A DNA stretch of 64,000 nucleotides from Alloascoidea africana (lineage: Eukaryota; Ascomycota; Alloascoideomycetes; Alloascoideales; Alloascoideaceae). Location of the stretch: contig JAKTTT010000018.1 of NCBI GenBank assembly GCA_030581615.1, positions 310,001-374,000 of the forward strand, read 5' to 3'. The notes below the pieces were generated by a model, which did no database searches, was not told the DNA's origin, and worked only from the letters and a program-made list of their open reading frames with translations. How positions within the stretch are numbered: the stretch's first letter is position 1; every line of letters begins with the position of its first letter. Shown here in pieces: positions 10,093 through 19,662 of the stretch. A program made the position numbers and the translations under genes.

Positions 10093-10652
10093 TGTAGGGT
10101 ATTTCTTCAAGATGATTGGAGAAGAAGAGATGTTTCCAAGGTTGACCTCGCTAAACCACAATTCAACCTTACACCCAAAGTGATCTCGTTCTTTCGCTCA
10201 AACTTTGACATTCACCAGTTCGAACTTTGGCGCTTCTCTACGAAATTGACAATCAGTGTACGCCCAAGTTGTATAGTTTTGCACTAGAATTGGATTCAAA
10301 GCCCCCCTGGAAACTATTTTCAATTATTGACGTAATTGCCGCCAATAGTTAGAAAGCTTGAGCTGGCATTTAAAGTGTGAAACACAATTCTCATGCTCTG
10401 TGTTTGTTATTCTAATAATGCTGTTCTGTAAGAAGTCTGGCCTGTGGTTACTTTAAACAGAGGTTTTTGGTATACCATAGGCCTCTTCAAAGTGTCCAAA
10501 GTGACAAATAGGAAAGTCTCTGGAAAGGCAAAATTCCTCCATTTGTCTCTTTCAAATACTATTTAGAGCGTATTATTGTATGGTTGGAGGTGTCGATAAT
10601 AACCCTTGAACTGATATTCTCCCTTGTGTTCTTGTCTCAAGTGGAAACCTCA
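10093..10652. promoter_or_regulatory. Divergent promoter region ATP18/DAL2
   Basis: A 560-bp spacer between the oppositely oriented ATP18 and DAL2 starts. One GATAAT occurs at 10594-10599; no convincing cluster of GATA sites or other elements is seen. Confidence 0.4.
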
Positions 10653-11733
10653 ATGGCGCTTATTTCTTCGCATACAGAAAGACACTTTGCCTCCATTATC
10701 ACGCGGGCCTATACAGGTTGGTTTATTCTCTTTGATGTCCATATAATTAAAAACCAAATTAACCTCATTTCCAGATGTTGTAAACGAAAAGGTTGGAGGA
10801 CAGGTGTTGTCGTTTAGCGATGAGTTCTTTGCACCAGCTTCAAATATTATAAAACCAAGCCCACCTATCCATCAACCCTTTAGGTTCACTTCGGTAGGAG
10901 CTTGGTATGACGGATGGGAAACTAGAAGACACAACCCGGAAGATAATGACTGGGTCATCATCAAGTTTGGGGTTGCCAAGGCCAGAATCATTGCAGTTGA
11001 AATAGATACCTCCTTTTTCAACGGCAACCAGGCCCCAGAGATAAGCGTCGATTGCGCCGCAGTCAGGGAAGAATCTCATTTATTCAATCATACAATATGG
11101 GAAAATGTTATCCCCAAGGTTGACTGCTGGTCTAATAAAAGGCATTTTTTTGTGCGTGACAGAATCACGGACCGCGCTTTCACACACGCCAAGTTGAAGA
11201 TACATCCTGATGGAGGAATAGCCAGATTCAGATTATATGGAGAAGTGATCCCCGCCGTTCCTTTAAACCCTAACTGTCAAATTGATCTTGCACACGTTTG
11301 TAATGGAGGGCTTGTGGTTGCCACTTCTAACGAGGACTTTGGCCTTGCTGAAAATTTAATTCTTCCTGGCAGAGGGAAAGATATGAGCGATGGTTGGGAA
11401 ACAAAGCGATCTCGCACTCCAGGACATTTTGACTGGGCGATAGTTAAGCTTGTAGCAGAAGGCTTCGTTGATAAAATCATTGTGGACACGGCCCATTTCA
11501 GAGGAAACTATCCAGAGTATGTGCAATTGGAAGGAATTCAATGCGAATCTACCCCAACCTATAACGACCCTCGATGGCAAGTTATCGTTCAAAAACAAAA
11601 GGTCCAGGGACACACTCAACATCTGTTTGATCTTGTATCTCGTTGGTGGCCCTCAGTCACGCATGTTAAGTTAACAATCATTCCAGATGGAGCTGTTAAA
11701 AGGCTAAGGCTCGTTGGAAGAATAGTAAATTAA
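10653..11733 (+). CDS. DAL2: Allantoicase
   Basis: Allantoicase hydrolyses allantoate to ureidoglycolate and urea in purine/allantoin breakdown. There are two exons, 10653-10716 and 10775-11733, with a 58-bp intron (donor GTTGGT, TTAAC branch-like, CCAG acceptor, phase 1), giving 340 residues (yeast Dal2 has 343). The spliced junction restores YTDVVNEKVGGQVLSFSDE, matching the family start. The two tandem jelly-roll repeats each open with an FSDEFF/FGLAENL-type segment and carry the signatures YDGWETRRHN and SDGWETKRSR, later followed by DTAHFRGN and TIIPDG. An in-frame ATG at 10584 would add 23 residues, but the chosen start fits the family better. Confidence 0.95.
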
Positions 11734-11907
11734 CACAAGTCGACCGAGTCCTCGCCATTAATTAATATTACTTTCCCGGGTGCGCTGTAACCAATCGTAT
11801 TTCCCACACACTTTTCTGATTCTGGTTGGTTCTACTTTTGCTCTTCTTCCTCTTCCTTTTCTTCTCTTTTTTATAACTCAAAGTCGCGTGCTTCCCCAAA
11901 ATATAAA

Positions 11908-12746
11908 ATGGCTAGATCTAACCTCATTTTCCCCAAGGTTCTTACTTGGGAAAATCCTTACCATTCAGGAAAAACATTTGCGCTTCTTGTGTTTCTTCTC
12001 TATACGGTGAGATTTATCAATCTATTTCGCATTCTTCTTTTCTGTGTGTATCCTATTCTCTTTAGTAAGTTTACTTTCACAAATATATTGTTGTTTGCTG
12101 TCAGTTCTAAAATAAAAGAAAACGTCTAGTTTCTTCTCTTGTGGAGTATGTTGGGCGGCACCTACGATCTTCCGACCGTGGCTTTGTTCAAGCGATTAGA
12201 CCCGGATATGCCATCATTCCTCAAGACATTGCAGAAAGCTTCTTCTCTTTTCTGTATCGCACCGTCAACGATCTTCTGATTTTGTTCCAACAGCTGTTCT
12301 ACTCGGAAAGCCCTAGAGGCACGTTTGTTTCAGCAGTAACTGCGTGGTTCTTGTTTCAGTTTAGCCGCTTTGTCTCGCTTTGGACTATAGCTTTCACTGC
12401 TACACTCTTACTTTTCAGTATCCCACCTCTATATCTTCATTTCCAGAGCGAGATTGATGAGACTGTTGCGACGGGGGTGGTGTATGCCAAGGATAAGCTG
12501 AATGAGGTGACTGTGAAAGCGGCCGAGAACGCGAAAGCTACCATTAGAAAGCGAACAATATCCACCGATAGCGGCAAATTTGACGTTTCATCCCATTTAT
12601 CAAATCTGCCGGCTGGATTTGATGAGCCTCTTGATAAGTTCACAACTTTCACAGAGCCTGTTACGTTTGGAAGAAACGGAGTCGATTTGGCTTTTTTCCC
12701 CGATGCCCCGGTACCGGTACCTTTGTCGATGCCACTATCAAATTAG
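11908..12746 (+). CDS. RTN1: Reticulon-domain ER membrane protein
   Basis: Reticulon-like protein that curves and stabilises tubular ER membrane. Two exons, 11908-12064 and 12130-12746, with a 65-bp intron (donor GTAAGT, acceptor CTAG, phase 1), give 257 residues. The start of the reticulon homology domain is seen as VLTWENPYHSGKTF, followed by the first long hydrophobic hairpin; the second hairpin is around FVSLWTIAF, ending in YLHFQSEIDETVATG as in yeast Rtn1 (YHSYKHEIDATVAQG). The spliced junction ISSLVEYVG aligns with Rtn1. The C-tail of about 75 residues is Ser/Pro-rich. The nearer CAG acceptor would give a stop, so the later TAG is used. Confidence 0.88.
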
Positions 12747-13342
12747 AAGAAAGTTGGTGTTTGTTTTGTAATGTCAAAGTGGAGATGAAGGATAATATGC
12801 TCCGTGGGGCTTATCGTCTTATTTTATGAGAGAGATTTTATTCTATCGCGCCTGAGGAGACAATCTAGGCACGCTTCTTCTATTTACTGGAAGGTCCTTA
12901 TGCTTTTGGTCTATGTGATGATCATATTAATTCTCCTAGGTTACTTCTATTTATGTGCGTCTCCTTTTTTTTTTGTGATGTCGAAGTTTGCTTGTATTGA
13001 GTTATGACAGAATCCTATTTGAAAGAGTAAAAACGATTTTTGCTTATGTATTTCTATACTACTTTGACTAGAAAGAGATCCCATGGGTTAGGTAAATTAA
13101 GCACCAAAAGCTCACACTTCGAATAAGCGAGGAATAAACTGTGCTGCTCTTTTACTTGAGCAGTAACTAGTTCCTACTTTCTTGCACATTGAAGGAAAAA
13201 GCATTGATCAAACTACTAACACCACGCTTTACAACTCCATTACTACATACAATAGACATTTTTCCATGTCCAAGTAACGCACGCGAATCAGTCATTCTGC
13301 CAAAAGAAAAAAAGTCGAAAATCAAAGGAGAGGGGAGAAAAT
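12747..13342. other. Convergent spacer RTN1/HEM1
   Basis: The 3' flanks of RTN1 and HEM1. Short AT-rich ORFs have no recognisable content. Confidence 0.5.
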
Positions 13343-15106
13343 TTAAGCGGCAACCGCAGAAGCAACACCCTCTAGAGAATGGGCATCAACAACTGCAATT
13401 TCATCTTTCAAGTTGGCATGGAGATCTTTTCCAGTCAAGCTCAACTGCTCGTCAGTCCAGATTGGTTTAACAGCTGGGGCACTCTGGACACCTACACCAC
13501 ACAGGCCACCTTGTGCAGCCCAGTCCTCAACTCTGTTGAGTTTCAGTTCGGTGAAAACAGAGTCCAAGGATTGGATCAAGTGTCGGCAATGCATTTCGTT
13601 GTGTCCTGGGGTTGGTGTAACGCGAAGACGTTCATGGCCAATGGGTACGGTGGGATAGTTGATAGCCTGGACATAGATGTTATACTTGTCCATGAGCAAA
13701 TCAGATGCAACTTTAGCCTTTTCAGCGTCTCCAACTAAAACAGGAACAATGTGCGAGGGGTTGGGAACAACTGGGATTCCAATGTTGTGCAACTGTTTCT
13801 TCACATATCGAGTGTTCATCTGTTGGCCAATTCTGTCTTTCATAACCTGGCGCTGGTATTCGATAGCAGTTCGTGCACCGGCCATAACAACTGGAGGCAA
13901 CGAGGTCGTAAAGATAAATCCAGGTGCGTAAGATCGGATCCAGTCAACAAATTTCGCAGAGCCCGCAATGTAGCCGCCAACAACGCCATAAGCCTTGCCC
14001 AAGGTACCAGTGATCATGTCAACACGATCCATCACGGTTTTGAATCCGGGGCTTGTTCTGCCACTGTTCAAGTGAGCTTCAAAGTCCAAGTGTTCAGCAA
14101 CGCCAGCTCCGTGAGGGCCGTACATTCCAACGGCATGAACCTCGTCGAGGAAAGTGAGCGCCCCGTATTTTTCAGCAAGATCACAGATAGCCTCAATAGG
14201 AGCAATCGATCCGCACATTGAGTAAACGGACTCAAATGCAATGATTTTGGGAGTTGACTTGGGATACTGTTTCAACTTGTTCTCCAAATCCGCCAGGTCA
14301 TTGTGTTTCCAAATGACCTTTTTGGCACCAGAGTGTTTCATTCCAACAATCATAGAGTTGTGATTAGATTCGTCAGAAAAGTAGACACATCCAGGCAACT
14401 TGGATCCCAAGAGGGACAAAACAGCATCATTAGCAACGTAACAAGATGAAAAAACAAGGGCTGACTCCTTCTTGTGCAAACTGGCCAAAGTAGCCTCCAA
14501 CGCAATTGCATGCTTATTATGACCAGCAATGTTTCTCGTTCCGCCCGCACCAGAGCCATACTTTTCCAAGGTTCTGTGCATCGCTTCAACCACATACTTG
14601 TTTTTGCTCATGCCAAGGTAGTCGTTGGAACACCAAACAGTAACCTTGTCGTCTTCTTTGGCTCTATGCGCCCGGGGAAATTCCTGAGCCAGACGGTTGA
14701 TGTTGTTAAAATAGCGGTAAGACTTGTCTTTATGCTTTTTTTCCAACTGTTCCGCATACATGGTTTCATACTCGAAAGATTCTTCAGCAAGATCGGAAAC
14801 CTCGGTTTGAGTGTGGCTCGCGACCTGAGTAGCTTTTTTCAGGTGGGGGCAGGATCCCTTGGAGGTGTCAAAAACACCTGCCTGGGAGTGAATTTTCTCC
14901 AAGGATGGAACCTGGGCCATAACCGGCTTGGTAGCCTGGGAATAGTGTGCTACCTGCTGCTTTTTGTCCAAAGCCGGACCCATAATGGGGCAGGAGTGTG
15001 CTTTTGTAGCGAGGGATGAAGAAGCCGCAATGCTTCTCAGGGAAGCAGCAGACGACTGCTTGATGAAAGGACAAATCAACTTTGATTGACGGGCTAGAGA
15101 CTCCAT
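13343..15106 (-). CDS. HEM1: 5-aminolevulinate synthase, mitochondrial
   Basis: Pyridoxal-phosphate enzyme condensing glycine and succinyl-CoA to 5-aminolevulinate, the first step of heme synthesis in the mitochondrial matrix. I start at the ATG at 15106 (587 residues). An in-frame ATG at 15256 lies upstream of a TTTATAA box, so it is unlikely. The basic N-terminal presequence holds three Cys-Pro motifs: C12-P13 (ICPFI), C39-P40 (SCPIM) and C86-P87 (SCPHL), resembling the heme regulatory motifs of animal ALAS. The catalytic core includes [49 protein letters not shown] and the PLP-lysine motif TGTLGKAYG. It ends with a C-terminal extension as in yeast Hem1. Confidence 0.96.
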   Translation of the reverse strand: MESLARQSKLICPFIKQSSAASLRSIAASSSLATKAHSCPIMGPALDKKQQVAHYSQATKPVMAQVPSLEKIHSQAGVFDTSKGSCPHLKKATQVASHTQTEVSDLAEESFEYETMYAEQLEKKHKDKSYRYFNNINRLAQEFPRAHRAKEDDKVTVWCSNDYLGMSKNKYVVEAMHRTLEKYGSGAGGTRNIAGHNKHAIALEATLASLHKKESALVFSSCYVANDAVLSLLGSKLPGCVYFSDESNHNSMIVGMKHSGAKKVIWKHNDLADLENKLKQYPKSTPKIIAFESVYSMCGSIAPIEAICDLAEKYGALTFLDEVHAVGMYGPHGAGVAEHLDFEAHLNSGRTSPGFKTVMDRVDMITGTLGKAYGVVGGYIAGSAKFVDWIRSYAPGFIFTTSLPPVVMAGARTAIEYQRQVMKDRIGQQMNTRYVKKQLHNIGIPVVPNPSHIVPVLVGDAEKAKVASDLLMDKYNIYVQAINYPTVPIGHERLRVTPTPGHNEMHCRHLIQSLDSVFTELKLNRVEDWAAQGGLCGVGVQSAPAVKPIWTDEQLSLTGKDLHANLKDEIAVVDAHSLEGVASAVAA

Positions 15107-15285
15107 TTTTCTTTGCAGAGGCTGACTGATTTGCCAATAGAGGAATAGAAAAGCTGATCTCGATCTCGTTGACAGGAAGGAAAAAGCAAGGGCTTCGAGG
15201 GAAGGAGCCGCCAGGTTATAAAGCGGCCCTGTACTCGCAGTTACCCGGCGCGCCATGGTGTGAAAAATGTAATCCGTGCGCGCCC

Positions 15286-15411
15286 ATTGGCTGGCGTCCC
15301 TGCCCGGACGGTGATCCGATGTTTGTGAAAAATGCGCGAAGTTTTTCTCCCGCAGAAACGCAAATTTCCGAATTGTGCACAGGTGCCTGTCAAATTCCGG
15401 CCCGCCATTGG
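15286..15411 (-). promoter_or_regulatory. Two CCAAT boxes upstream of HEM1
   Basis: On the HEM1 strand CCAAT occurs at 15286-15290 (in GCCAATGGGCG) and at 15407-15411 (in GCCAATGGCGG), 180 and 301 bp before the ATG. CCAAT is the site of the Hap2/3/4/5 complex, which activates HEM1 and respiratory genes in S. cerevisiae. A TTTATAA box lies nearer the gene, around 15215. Confidence 0.5.
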
Positions 15412-16619
15412 CTCCCCTCGCTCCTCCAGCGTCCCTTTGCGCTAGCGCTGGCTCCCGTTCTCAGTCCGGGAAATAGAATACAAGTTGGGGAAAATCCCAA
15501 TGTCGATGAGATACGTCGAATTTTGGGCGTGTCATACGATAGCGGTTGGCGTTGGGGGTTGGACTCTACAGTGCTCACGTCCTCGGCCTGTGTGTAAAAC
15601 CTTTTTTAGTTTGTTTTTTTGAGTTAAACATGGGATCATCTCATAAAAACGCAGCTCCAAAACACAGTCGACGCCAGCCCTCAAATGGAACTTGGGGTAC
15701 ATAAAACTGACTTGACTCGAATGGTTTCTTTTACTGGAAACGGATAAACAATCCTTTGTTAGACATTAGCCCAATCCCCAGGCTGGATTGATACAAAGGT
15801 CTAACGACCTTTGATCCGGCAGGGTAAGCCCTTGGATTGTTCTGTGTAGTGGGGGTCGCTTGGATCAAGATGAACAAGCTTAGGAGTATACACACTCAGC
15901 CAAACATTATTCGCTTTCCAGTATCAAAGCCTTTGTATCTTTAAATCTTTTTCGTTGCATTGAAAGAAAGTGGGGATCTAGAAAATTGTCATTGTTTGCT
16001 AATTGAGTAGATATGATTTGGTCAGTGGGGCGTAAGCCTCAAGATTTACTACCTGCTGTTCTTGTGACCTTCTCTATCCAAGACCATTGCTTCATCTCAA
16101 AGGATCAAGCAGCTTCTTTCTGTTCAGTCCAGAAACTAGACTATGGAAAGACATCAAGGGATTTTCCTCAATTTAGCTATAGGATTCTTTACTTCTAACT
16201 AAAATGGTTTATCAAACAGATGAAGCCATTGATCATTCATTCTGTAGTTAGAGGACGGAGAAATTGCTATCTTGTCAGATACCAATATATCAACATGAAC
16301 AATAAAAGATATCAAGAATTCTTTACTCTATCCTAGTCAAATAGGCCATTGGCATATCAATTCGGACGATTCAGTAATTTACTTTGTTGAAACCTAATAA
16401 TCTCTGTTCTTTTATCGAGTGTAATCAACACTCAAAGATAATGAACTAGATAAGAAAGGGATCAACTGTCTTTTCCAACTCTCTTTTCTGAGTTTGGTGG
16501 ACCCTTTTCGTGCAGTTGATAATTCCGGGTAACCTTCGGGTACCAAGCATGTGTTTCAATCTTTTCCGACTTGGGATCAACCGCTGATCCAATTCTTCTT
16601 CCCAGGAAGCATTGAAAGG
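15412..16619. other. Spacer HEM1/SER2 with a small perfect hairpin
   Basis: No convincing gene. The HEM1-proximal part is GC-rich. A perfect 8-bp inverted repeat with a 4-nt loop (CAAAGGTC-TAAC-GACCTTTG) lies at 15794-15813, flanked by GGAT and ATCC, which could pair further across a bulge. The rest is AT-rich SER2 upstream sequence. Confidence 0.45.
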
Positions 16620-17705
16620 ATGGCCTATATTGCAACAGTTATTCCTCGGGAGGCATCTCTTGATCCGGCAGCCAAGGAGAGACTATCGGAGTTGTTTAGC
16701 GCTGAGAGCGTGGAAGTACAAGGAGAGAAAGAGTTGAGTCCTGGAAGAGTGGTTGAATATCAGTTGCAGCTTCCCCGAGATGAGTCAACGGCTACGGATG
16801 GTAAAAGCGAAACAGCACTAAAGAAACGTTTGTTTGATTTTTCTACAGATGAAAAGATCGATGTTATTTTGCAAGAGGACAATGAGGACTTTAGGAAATT
16901 CAAAGAGCTGTTCGTCTTCGATATGGACTCGACACTTATTGAGCAAGAGGTTATTGAGATGATCGCTGCGTATGCGGACGTTGAACCCCAAGTTGCAGAG
17001 ATCACAGCTCTTGCTATGAATGGCGAGATTGATTTCACCGAGTCGCTGAAAAGAAGAGTAAAGTTGCTTAAAGGAATCAAAGCCGATGTGTTTGACGAGT
17101 TGAAGCCAAAACTGAGGATCACAAAAGGTGCAAGAGAACTCACAAAGTTCTTGAGTAGAAAAGGACTCAAACTCGCTGTTCTCAGTGGTGGATTCATACC
17201 GTTGGCCAACTTCATCAAAGCCGAATTAGGTCTTGATTATGCCTTTGCGAATACCGTGAGTTGAGAGACAATTGGACGTTTTGCGCGCGGAAAACTTGAT
17301 ACTAACAAGTGCTGGAGCCATAGTTAGAGGTTCTTCCTGGAGAAACTGTTCTGAATGGAACTGTCACTGGAGAAATTGTCGATGGTGTAAAGAAAGCAGA
17401 GCTACTAGAAAGAATAGCACAACAGGAAGAAATTGACCCCATAAAGGTTTGTCTATAGCTACAATGTTTTTGGTGAATTTGGCATGTACTAATTTTTGAT
17501 GTTATAGGCTGTTGCCGTTGGAGATGGCGCAAATGACCTCTTGATGATGGCCAAAGCAGGGTTTGGGATTGCCTTTTGTGCCAAACCTGCAGTTCAGGCA
17601 AAGGCTCCCGCCAGGATAAACTCGGGATCTCTGTTGGATATTCTCTACATTTTGGGTTACTCTGACCAAGAGATAACAGACGTTCTTGAGACCGAATCAG
17701 AATAG
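16620..17705 (+). CDS. SER2: Phosphoserine phosphatase
   Basis: HAD-superfamily enzyme for the last step of serine synthesis (phosphoserine to serine). There are three exons, 16620-17255, 17324-17446 and 17508-17705, giving 318 residues. The 68-bp intron has donor GTGAGT and a perfect TACTAAC branch site; the 61-bp intron has GTTTGT and TACTAAT. HAD motif I is FDMDSTL with D101 and D103; motif II is LSGGF; the last motif is VGDGANDL. The end, LDILYILGYSDQEI, closely matches yeast Ser2. The ATG at 16620 aligns with the family; an in-frame ATG at 16551 would add 23 unmatched residues. The N-terminal 90 residues precede the catalytic domain, as in the yeast enzyme. Confidence 0.96.
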
Positions 17706-17798
17706 ATGATTTTATCTAGATAGATGGACATAGAGAACTATTATAGTTTGCACCAAAAATATGAATAAAAAATTCTTTGTATTTATAGCAACCTCTAT

Positions 17799-19356
17799 TT
17801 ACTCCTTTACAGCATACTCTCTTCTAAACCTGTCATCAACTTTAGTCAAATAGTACACGCCGGGTTTGATGTTCTCAAGGGGTCCAGTGGGCTCAAAATC
17901 TTTTTGCAGGTGGGCTTTCTCACGTAAAGCTACAGAGGCTTCATATTCAAGAGGAGTGCGAAGAGTTCTGGAGTCGAACTGATTCTGGACATCCAAATTC
18001 TTCACAATCTCAGAAATGTCACCTTTGATAACAGCAGAGAAATACGAAGCTGCGAGTCCAGAACCGTACGAAAAGAAACCTACTCGTCGGCCAGTAAGTT
18101 TTTCTTCTGGGACAAAGGACAATAGAGAAGCAAGCGAAGCGTAAACGCTGGCTGTGTACATATTCCCTGTATTTGTCGGGATGGTCAAACTGATAGCCAT
18201 TCTTTCTTTTGAAAGATCTTTGGCAAGCCCAAGAAAGTGCTTTTCAACAGATCTGTCGATCAACGACTTTTCGTAAGGAATTGCGGCAATTTCTTCGGGG
18301 ACCTGTCCTTTGAAGCTCTCTGGATTGGCCAAATAGTCGTTATAGAGCAATCGGGCATAAGACTTTGTAACCAGTTTGCAAGTGGGGACGTGGAAGACAT
18401 TATAGTCGAATCGCTTAATCCCGAGCTCTGGAGCGTACCCGTTCTGTTGAGGGGTGTGAACCAGAGGACGTCTAGCAGCTTTGCGGTTGTACGCCGAGTA
18501 GGCCTTGTCGACAGCTTTTGTATAGCACGTCAGAGAAAAGTGGCCGTCTACATATGGGTACTCCGAAGTGAAATCGGGCTTGTAAAAATCGTAGACGTGC
18601 TCAACGTGCGAACCATGAATTGGATCAAACACAATTGGTGCGTCTGGGCCTATGAGAAGCGCAACGGTTCCAGCACCACCAGTGGGTCTGGCAGGTCCCT
18701 TTGCGTAGATGGCAATGTCTCCAGCAACAACGATTGCATTTCTGCCGTCCCATGATGAAGACTCGATCCAGTTAATTGCGTTGAAAAGGGCGTTGGTGCC
18801 TCCATAGCAGGCGTTTATTGTGTCTATGCCTTCAACGTCGGTGTTATCTCCGAATAACTGCATCAAAACGGACTTTACAGACTTGGACTTGTCATTCAAC
18901 GTCTCGGTTCCAACCTCCAATCTTCCAATTGAGTTGGTATCGATGTTGTTTTTCTTTATCAACTTGGACAAAACTGTCAAAGCCATAGAGTATATGTCTA
19001 TCCCACCAGTAAGCGTTAGCGCAAAACAGTTTCTTTTTCCCTATTTTTTTTTTGTCAGGTCATACCTTCACGATCATCTACAAAGCTCATGTTTGTTTGG
19101 CCCAGACCGATAGTGTACTTTCCCGCCGAAACTCCGTCATGTTTTTCAAGCTCTGTTTGGCTAACATACTACAAGAGCGTTAAGTTAGGGGAGCAGATCA
19201 GATTAGGTTTTCCAGTTCGGTGTTAAGCGCTGAGCCGTCTCGTGGACTTGTTCAACTGTTCTGTGGCAACCCCAAACCCGCAACAGCACATACTTGAGAA
19301 GGAATGTATATCTCAAAGGCCTTGATGCCGATATTCTTTGGGCGTTCCTGGGACAT
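17799..19356 (-). CDS. ERG13: Hydroxymethylglutaryl-CoA synthase
   Basis: HMG-CoA synthase of the mevalonate/sterol pathway. Three minus-strand exons, 19294-19356, 19066-19168 and 17799-18997, are separated by introns of 125 bp (GTATGT; CTAAC; GTAG) and 68 bp (GTATGA; GCTAAC; ATAG), giving 454 residues. The N-terminal exons encode [14 protein letters not shown] and [21 protein letters not shown], as in yeast Erg13. The core includes [10 protein letters not shown], the nucleophile Cys in [66 protein letters not shown] and [14 protein letters not shown]. It is somewhat shorter than the 491-residue yeast protein, at the N-terminus. Confidence 0.96.
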
Positions 19357-19506
19357 TTCTGGAGGTTGACGGAGTGGATAGACGGAGAAAGTAGGGAATG
19401 AGACAGGTATTTTATAGTGGGAGAAACGAGAGAAAGTTCAGCCCTGGGTATGCAGGTCTCTGGATCATCCGATACCCGAGCGCAAACCCATGAGATAAAT
19501 GCCCCG

Positions 19507-19662
19507 ATTGGCCACCGCTGTTCAAAGCGGGGGATTGGATCTACTGCCCCGTACTTCGGAGTTCGGATCCGGCCCCAAACCTGGACTGACATATCGAGAT
19601 GTCCTCATTTTATTTTCTTCGTCTGGCGGGCTGGCGAAGCAGGATTGACAAGTTGCGATTGG
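19507..19662 (-). promoter_or_regulatory. CCAAT motifs upstream of ERG13
   Basis: CCAAT in the ERG13 direction lies at 19507-19511, 19534-19538 and 19658-19662, 150-310 bp before the ATG, in a GC-rich patch. Function is not shown. Confidence 0.3.

Noticed and set aside
13379-15019. Several plus-strand ORFs across HEM1
   Set aside because: They are antisense shadows of a strongly conserved gene, without motifs of their own.
15107-15256. N-terminal extension of HEM1 from the upstream ATG
   Set aside because: The upstream ATG precedes a TTTATAA box and the added 50 residues resemble no presequence; the ATG at 15106 begins a basic presequence.
15631-15705. Short ATG exon with a GTACAT donor (about 22 codons)
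   Set aside because: No downstream exon with a good branch site extends it beyond about 34 residues, and the product is unrecognised.
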